Source: Bacillus sp. CHD6a (GTDB lineage Bacteria > Bacillota > Bacilli > Bacillales > Bacillaceae_I). From it: DNA of 64,000 nucleotides. Positions 59,840-64,000 of the stretch are shown here, one piece after another. The notes beneath the pieces are model-generated. The model did not search any database. It had not been told where the DNA came from and saw nothing but the letters and a program-made list of their open reading frames with translations. The translations under genes and the position numbers were made by a program. Location: contig NZ_LBMD01000002.1 in assembly GCF_001293645.1 (NCBI RefSeq), forward strand, positions 186,001 to 250,000, given 5' to 3'. Numbering within the stretch: position 1 is the stretch's first letter; each line of letters starts with the position of its first letter.

Positions 59840-60772
59840 ATGAAAAAAGCAATGGTGATAGGTGCTTCAGGTGGGATGGGGTATGCATTAGTGATGGAAC
59901 TAGTTAGTCGTGGGGTGGATGTGGTAGCTTTAGCGAGAGGTAGAGAGAAACTCGAGGAGTTATTTGCGGGAGAAGAAAAAGTGACACTTGTAGCTGGAGA
60001 TGCAGAAAGTAAAGAGGAGTTGATCTTTGCTGCTAAAGGTGTTGATGTCATTTTCCATGCAATGAATCTCCCTTATGAAGAGTGGAAGGATAAGCTATTG
60101 CCAATTACCCAAAATATCATCCATGCGGCGGAAGAGAATGGTGCAAAACTAGCCATGGTAGATAATATTTATGCGTATGGAAAAAGTGTTGGTAACAGAC
60201 TTACCGAAAATATGGAGAAAAAACCTCATACCAAAAAAGGGAAGCTTCGAAAGGTAATGGGGGAGACGATTCACCAGTCTTCCATTCCGACTTTGATTTG
60301 CCACTTTCCTGACTTTTATGGTCCGAATGCTACTAATACCTACATGCACTTTACTCTGGATCAACTACTGAAAAAAAGAAAGGGAGGTTTTGTTGGACCG
60401 AGCGATATTGAAAGGGAATTTATTTATACAAAAGATGGAGCTTGGGTTATGGTGGAATTAGCTTCAAGAGATGTTGCCTATGGGCAAAGTTGGAATATTC
60501 CAGCCGTGTCGACCATTACGGGGCGCGAGTTTGAAAAAATGGTAAAAGAACAGCTAGGAAATGATAAGCAACTTTCCTACATTACAAAACCGATGTTTGC
60601 TCTTTATGCCCTGGTTGCCGGGAAGGGAATGCGTGAGGCGGTGGAGATGCAGTATATCAACGCCGAGCCTACCATTCTTTCAGGGGGAAAATTAGAAAAG
60701 TTTCTTGGGAAAATGGAAGGGACTTCATATGAAAAGGGGATAAAAGAAACCCTTACTTATATGAGTAAATAA
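59840..60772 (+). CDS. NAD(P)-dependent epimerase/dehydratase-like protein (atypical SDR)
   Basis: 310 residues. Rossmann motif at the start: KKAMVIGASGGMGYALVMELVSRG (G-x-x-G-G-x-G), then VALARGREKLEELF and DVIFHAMNLPYEEW. The catalytic Y-x-x-x-K appears as IYAYGKSVG. It resembles NAD(P)H-binding epimerase/reductase proteins of the extended SDR class. Controlled, by position, by the TetR gene upstream. AAGGGGG precedes the ATG. Substrate unknown. Confidence 0.85.
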   Translation: MKKAMVIGASGGMGYALVMELVSRGVDVVALARGREKLEELFAGEEKVTLVAGDAESKEELIFAAKGVDVIFHAMNLPYEEWKDKLLPITQNIIHAAEENGAKLAMVDNIYAYGKSVGNRLTENMEKKPHTKKGKLRKVMGETIHQSSIPTLICHFPDFYGPNATNTYMHFTLDQLLKKRKGGFVGPSDIEREFIYTKDGAWVMVELASRDVAYGQSWNIPAVSTITGREFEKMVKEQLGNDKQLSYITKPMFALYALVAGKGMREAVEMQYINAEPTILSGGKLEKFLGKMEGTSYEKGIKETLTYMSK

Positions 60773-61031
60773 ATTTAGTGGAAAAGAGGGATTGGCTAAT
60801 ATGGCTGATTGCTCTTTTTGTTTACTTTCTTCTTCCCGGTTAAGATCTTAGACGGAGTATGGAACAGTGTTCTATCGCGGAATTGTATCAAAGTGTGAGA
60901 AAAGCAAAACGATGATATGAATGGGAGTCGGGAGCATGCCGTACTCCTCTATTTTTTTGTCGAATAAAAAAGGATTACGTTTTTCTTTATAGAAATAGGA
61001 AGTAATAAATATCTATAAAGGAGATCATTAA

Positions 61032-61874
61032 ATGACTGTGAAATTTGTCAGCAATGGAGAAGTTACCAGTTTTCTAAAGGACCATAAGGATGAGTTTGAG
61101 GCTACTTTGCTGTCAGAGGCTGTGAATGTCGCGTCGAAAATTAATGATATTTTGCAAAAAGGAAATATTGATCTGCTTAAAAATGCGCAAACCTTGATTC
61201 AACGGGTGGTAGAGCAGAAAGAGACGGAAGTTATTGCCTTCGCAGAACAAGAAGGAATTGCATGGGCGAAGCATTCACACTCCCTTACTTTATCATTCAA
61301 GCTAGAATGGGTTCAGGCAATCAGAAGAACTCTATGGAAATTCATAAGTAGATTTATTGATGAAAGAGGAGAATATCTTACGCAAGAAGACTTCTTTGAA
61401 ATGGAGAAGAAAATCAATAATAATATAGATTATTTTTTAAATAGCTTTTTCTTGAGTTATTCTCATTATAAGGATGAGCTGATCAGTTCACAAAGGAAAT
61501 TAGTAGAACATTTATCTGTACCGATTATTCCAATTAGTGCAACGGTTGCTGTGTTGCCTCTGATTGGAAATGTGGATGACTATCGAATTCGGATTATTGA
61601 AGAGAAGGCGCTCATGGAGATCTCCAACTTGAAATTGCAGACACTTGTGTTAGACCTCTCTGGTGTCACCACAATGGATCAAGATGTCATTGCCGTATTT
61701 GAGGATATAATGACTGGGATTTCAATGATGGGGTGCAAAGCGGTCATCACTGGCTTGCGTGCAGAACTTGTTAGGAAAATGGTCAGCATGGGAGTGACAT
61801 TCCATCAGTATGCTGAAACGCATGGGACGTTGCAACAGACGTTGAGGAAGTATGTTGTAGCGCAGGAGCTATAG
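61032..61874 (+). CDS. STAS domain protein, RsbR-like
   Basis: 280 residues: N-terminal helical globin-like region (about 1-155) and a C-terminal STAS domain (about 165-278: LSVPIIPISATVAVLPLIGNVDDYR, LQTLVLDLSGVTTMDQDVIAV, GCKAVITGLRAELVRKMVSMG). This is the layout of RsbR co-antagonists in the sigma-B stressosome. The usual phosphorylated Thr/Ser after the D in the SGV-x-x-x-D segment is Gln, which suggests this paralogue is not phosphorylated there. GGAGATC precedes the ATG. Stand-alone gene. Confidence 0.85.
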   Translation: MTVKFVSNGEVTSFLKDHKDEFEATLLSEAVNVASKINDILQKGNIDLLKNAQTLIQRVVEQKETEVIAFAEQEGIAWAKHSHSLTLSFKLEWVQAIRRTLWKFISRFIDERGEYLTQEDFFEMEKKINNNIDYFLNSFFLSYSHYKDELISSQRKLVEHLSVPIIPISATVAVLPLIGNVDDYRIRIIEEKALMEISNLKLQTLVLDLSGVTTMDQDVIAVFEDIMTGISMMGCKAVITGLRAELVRKMVSMGVTFHQYAETHGTLQQTLRKYVVAQEL

Positions 61875-61877
61875 AAG

Positions 61878-61920
61878 AACAAGCGGGAGTTCGGAGTGAT
61901 AAACCGAACTCCCGCTTGTT
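61878..61920. terminator. Strong bidirectional terminator
   Basis: AACAAGCGGGAGTTCGG (61878-61894) pairs perfectly with CCGAACTCCCGCTTGTT (61904-61920). It ends the STAS and the facing TetR genes. Confidence 0.9.
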
Positions 61921-61953
61921 TATACCATCTTACAACTATGAAAGCATCCTGCC

Positions 61954-62868
61954 CTAAGAACAGTCACCGTCAGCCGATTTAATGGACCTTTCCACAAGTT
62001 CTTGAAGCTTTAACCATTCCTCTTCTCTACTAGCTGCAAAGGTTTCGTCCCTGCTTAAACTATCCATTGCACTCTCCACCAGGAAACGTCTAGGAGCAGT
62101 GCGGTCTTTCCCGCATAACTCCGCTTGAATAAAGTCCAAAAGTTCTGCCTTCCCCTCATAATCAGGCTCACCTGAAAGACTTTTTTTCAATTCCGTTACT
62201 GTATGGGCGATAGCGTGAGGAAGCGATAATTCCTTATCCCCTTCATTCGGCACCCAGCGTGCCATCGAGGCTGCATCCACCAACACTTCACCTGACTCCG
62301 CTACATCCTCCACTATCTTCACCAAGCGATTGACACTATATTGCACAACTCTATGGATGTCCAGTTTCTTATCATGGGTCATCGTGTAGTATCTGATGCC
62401 ATGGTTCAGTATTCCAAGATACATAATGGCACAATCCCAGAGGTATTCTTGTTTTTCTGCTCCGAATATCTCCAAGAAACGGTGGTGCACCCATCTCAGC
62501 ATCCTTAGCTGAGTTTTATGGATGAAATCCTTTAACTCCGTATCATTGATGAAGATGACTTCTTCAAATAGGGAAATTAATTTATTTGCCCGATTCGTTT
62601 CCATTTGAAGTTCAAACTGTTTAATGAAAATATGAATGTCCGACGGATCCTGTCCAATCAAGAGGTCGTTCCGTTCTTTTTCCATTTTTTTATATAATGT
62701 TTTAAACAGTGCAATTAACAGTTCGTTTTTCGATGAAAAATAATTATATAGGGTTCCTTTGGCAATGCCGCTCTCATCCAGAATGTCCTGGATGGAAGTC
62801 GCTTGAAAGCCTTTTTCGATAAAAAGTTTATGAGCACATGTGAGAACATGTAGTTTGCGATCTTTCAT
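61954..62868 (-). CDS. TetR/AcrR family regulator, long form
   Basis: 304 residues, longer than usual. N-terminal helix-turn-helix: LHVLTCAHKLFIEKGFQATSIQDILDESGIAKGTLYNYFSSKNELLIALF. The C-terminal half is a large helical domain extended by about 80 residues (EGDKELSLPHAIAHTVTELKKSL...). It is divergent from an MFS exporter 180 bp away and probably represses it. The length fits the SmeT/LmrA-type drug regulators found next to EmrB-like exporters. Confidence 0.88.
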   Translation of the reverse strand: MKDRKLHVLTCAHKLFIEKGFQATSIQDILDESGIAKGTLYNYFSSKNELLIALFKTLYKKMEKERNDLLIGQDPSDIHIFIKQFELQMETNRANKLISLFEEVIFINDTELKDFIHKTQLRMLRWVHHRFLEIFGAEKQEYLWDCAIMYLGILNHGIRYYTMTHDKKLDIHRVVQYSVNRLVKIVEDVAESGEVLVDAASMARWVPNEGDKELSLPHAIAHTVTELKKSLSGEPDYEGKAELLDFIQAELCGKDRTAPRRFLVESAMDSLSRDETFAASREEEWLKLQELVERSIKSADGDCS

Positions 62869-63049
62869 TTTATCACCTAACTAAAGTAGACTGGTGGTAC
62901 AAAAATAATAGTACACGAAATAGAACCTTTATACAAATAGCAAATTAGCAAAGTTTTCAAGATTGATATATTTGAACCGATGGTATAAAATTGGGGTAGA
63001 TGTAATAGTAGTATAAAAATGTACTGTTAGTATAAATGGGGGAGAAATG

Positions 63050-64000
63050 ATGCAGCAAGCAACACCAAACACAACGATAAATCGTCCGCCATATGGTATT
63101 TTGGCCATTTTAATGATTGGCGCGTTTATTGCTTTTTTAAATAATACCTTATTAAATATTGCCCTGCCGTCCATCATGACAGAGCTTCAAGTGGGACCAT
63201 CCACGGTTCAATGGCTGACTACTGGCTTTATGTTGGTGAATGGAGTATTAATTCCAACCACAGCTTTCTTAATTCAAAAGTATTCTGTGCGAAATCTATT
63301 TATTGTCGCAATGGGTCTCTTTGCCATTGGGACAGTGATGGCCGGTTTTGCGCCGGTCTTTGGGGTTCTTTTAGCAGGCAGAATGATGCAGGCTTCCGGG
63401 TCGGCCATTTTAATGCCACTACTGATGAATGTGATGCTAGTTAGCTTCCCAATTGAAAAACGAGGAACCGCCATGGGAGTGTTTGGACTAATTATGATGG
63501 GGGCGCCAGCAATTGGGCCAACACTATCAGGTTGGTTAATTGAACATTATGATTGGAGAATGCTTTTCCACTTTGTGTCACCAATTGCAATAGCCGTTCT
63601 GCTATTAGGTGTTTTTCTATTAAAGGATAAAAAAGAAAAGCAGGAAATTCGCTTGGATCAACTTTCCGTTGTCTTATCGAGTATAGGTTTTGGTGGATTA
63701 TTGTATGGATTTAGTTCTGCTGGATCCAAGGGTTGGGATAGTCCGCTTGTTTACGGAACCATTGCAATTGGTACGTTGTCGTTAGTTTGGTTTATTTTAC
63801 GTCAGCTTGGAAAAGAAAAGCCGATGCTGAACTTCCAAATTTACCGATACCCGATGTTTGCTTTATCATCAGCTATTTCCATGGTTATCACAATGGCGAT
63901 GTTCTCAGGGATGATCTTATTGCCTATTTATGTGCAGACGATTCGAGGAATCTCACCATTGGATGCTGGGTTGTTGATGTTACCTGGTGCGATTGTCATG
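63050..64000 (+). CDS. MFS drug exporter, DHA2 (EmrB/LmrB) family, truncated by window end
   Basis: At least 317 residues with no stop before the window end. ATG 63050 (or 63047) follows GGGGGAG. Family motifs: FLNNTLLNIALPSIMTEL in helix 1, QWLTTGFMLVNGVLIPTTAFLI, RGTAMGVFGLIMMGAPAIGPTLSGWLIE (motif C, antiporter) and DWRMLF. Fourteen-helix DHA2 exporters pump drugs with proton antiport. Divergent TetR at 61954 is the likely regulator. Confidence 0.9.
   Translation, partial: MQQATPNTTINRPPYGILAILMIGAFIAFLNNTLLNIALPSIMTELQVGPSTVQWLTTGFMLVNGVLIPTTAFLIQKYSVRNLFIVAMGLFAIGTVMAGFAPVFGVLLAGRMMQASGSAILMPLLMNVMLVSFPIEKRGTAMGVFGLIMMGAPAIGPTLSGWLIEHYDWRMLFHFVSPIAIAVLLLGVFLLKDKKEKQEIRLDQLSVVLSSIGFGGLLYGFSSAGSKGWDSPLVYGTIAIGTLSLVWFILRQLGKEKPMLNFQIYRYPMFALSSAISMVITMAMFSGMILLPIYVQTIRGISPLDAGLLMLPGAIVM

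Noticed and set aside
1-64000. tRNA, rRNA, riboswitch or prophage
   Set aside because: No cloverleaf-type GTTCRANYC regions with matching acceptor stems, no rRNA sequence, no recognised riboswitch core, and no structural phage genes were seen by eye.

Overview
The window looks like a chromosomal segment of a low-GC, spore-forming Bacillaceae (Bacillus/Sutcliffiella-like). The reasons are strong AGGAGG-type ribosome sites with frequent GTG/TTG starts, and Bacillus-typical genes: BdbC/BdbD, BioY with a BirA box, DUF3231, an Ltp-repeat protein, an RsbR-like STAS protein, a SelO homologue, CBO0543, ECF sigma/anti-sigma pairs and PadR/HAAS pairs. There is no rRNA, no CRISPR array and no tRNA that I can recognise. 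The species assignment is inference.

Layout. 0-1.7 kb: small membrane proteins, a ClbS/DfsB protein and a C-terminal relic of an Eco57I-type restriction-modification enzyme. 1.9-18.2 kb: an accessory, defence-rich region. It holds a divergent membrane protein / EVE-like reader pair, a NERD-UvrD-type helicase, a PLD-helicase-DUF3427 protein, a Nudix hydrolase, a MazG-like pyrophosphatase overlapping an SBD-HNH endonuclease, membrane proteins, a GNAT enzyme, three genes broken by stops or frameshifts, and a TOTE-type primase-helicase. 18.7-22.7 kb: an ABC exporter cassette bounded by a duplicated terminator plus VOC gene, one copy decayed. 23-32 kb: secreted endonuclease I, Ltp-repeat protein, Lrp regulator, the disulfide pair BdbCD, a BcrAB-type ABC exporter and DUF3231. 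32-42.4 kb: transporters and regulators (MFS, CPBP protease with MerR, TetR with MMPL and a YhgE-like protein). 42.7-50.2 kb: signalling modules (three ECF sigma genes, each with a recognisable ECF promoter; two head-to-head PadR/HAAS modules) and bioY. 50-64 kb: YhhN, a sensor kinase, a thioesterase, SelO, a 52-bp satellite, a broken Uma2 gene, a BmrA-like exporter, two TetR systems, a STAS protein and an MFS exporter cut by the window end.

The most unexpected structure is not a gene. Five separate intergenic regions carry short AT-rich words (TTTATTGTCC, TTTATTTTCC, GGACAGTA = TACTGTCC, TGTCCGAA) repeated at almost exactly 20 or 21 bp, two helical turns, with unrelated sequence between. A sixth intergenic region has a 52-bp satellite (about five turns) of 20 units without a length change, with a 312-bp higher-order repeat. 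Four regions also hold a dispersed ACAGGCACGGCGACC stem-loop, and one holds a 128-bp MITE-like element with 10-bp terminal inverted repeats. Six otherwise recognisable genes are broken, three of them by a single in-frame TAA, so the segment seems to be accumulating pseudogenes, unless some are assembly errors.
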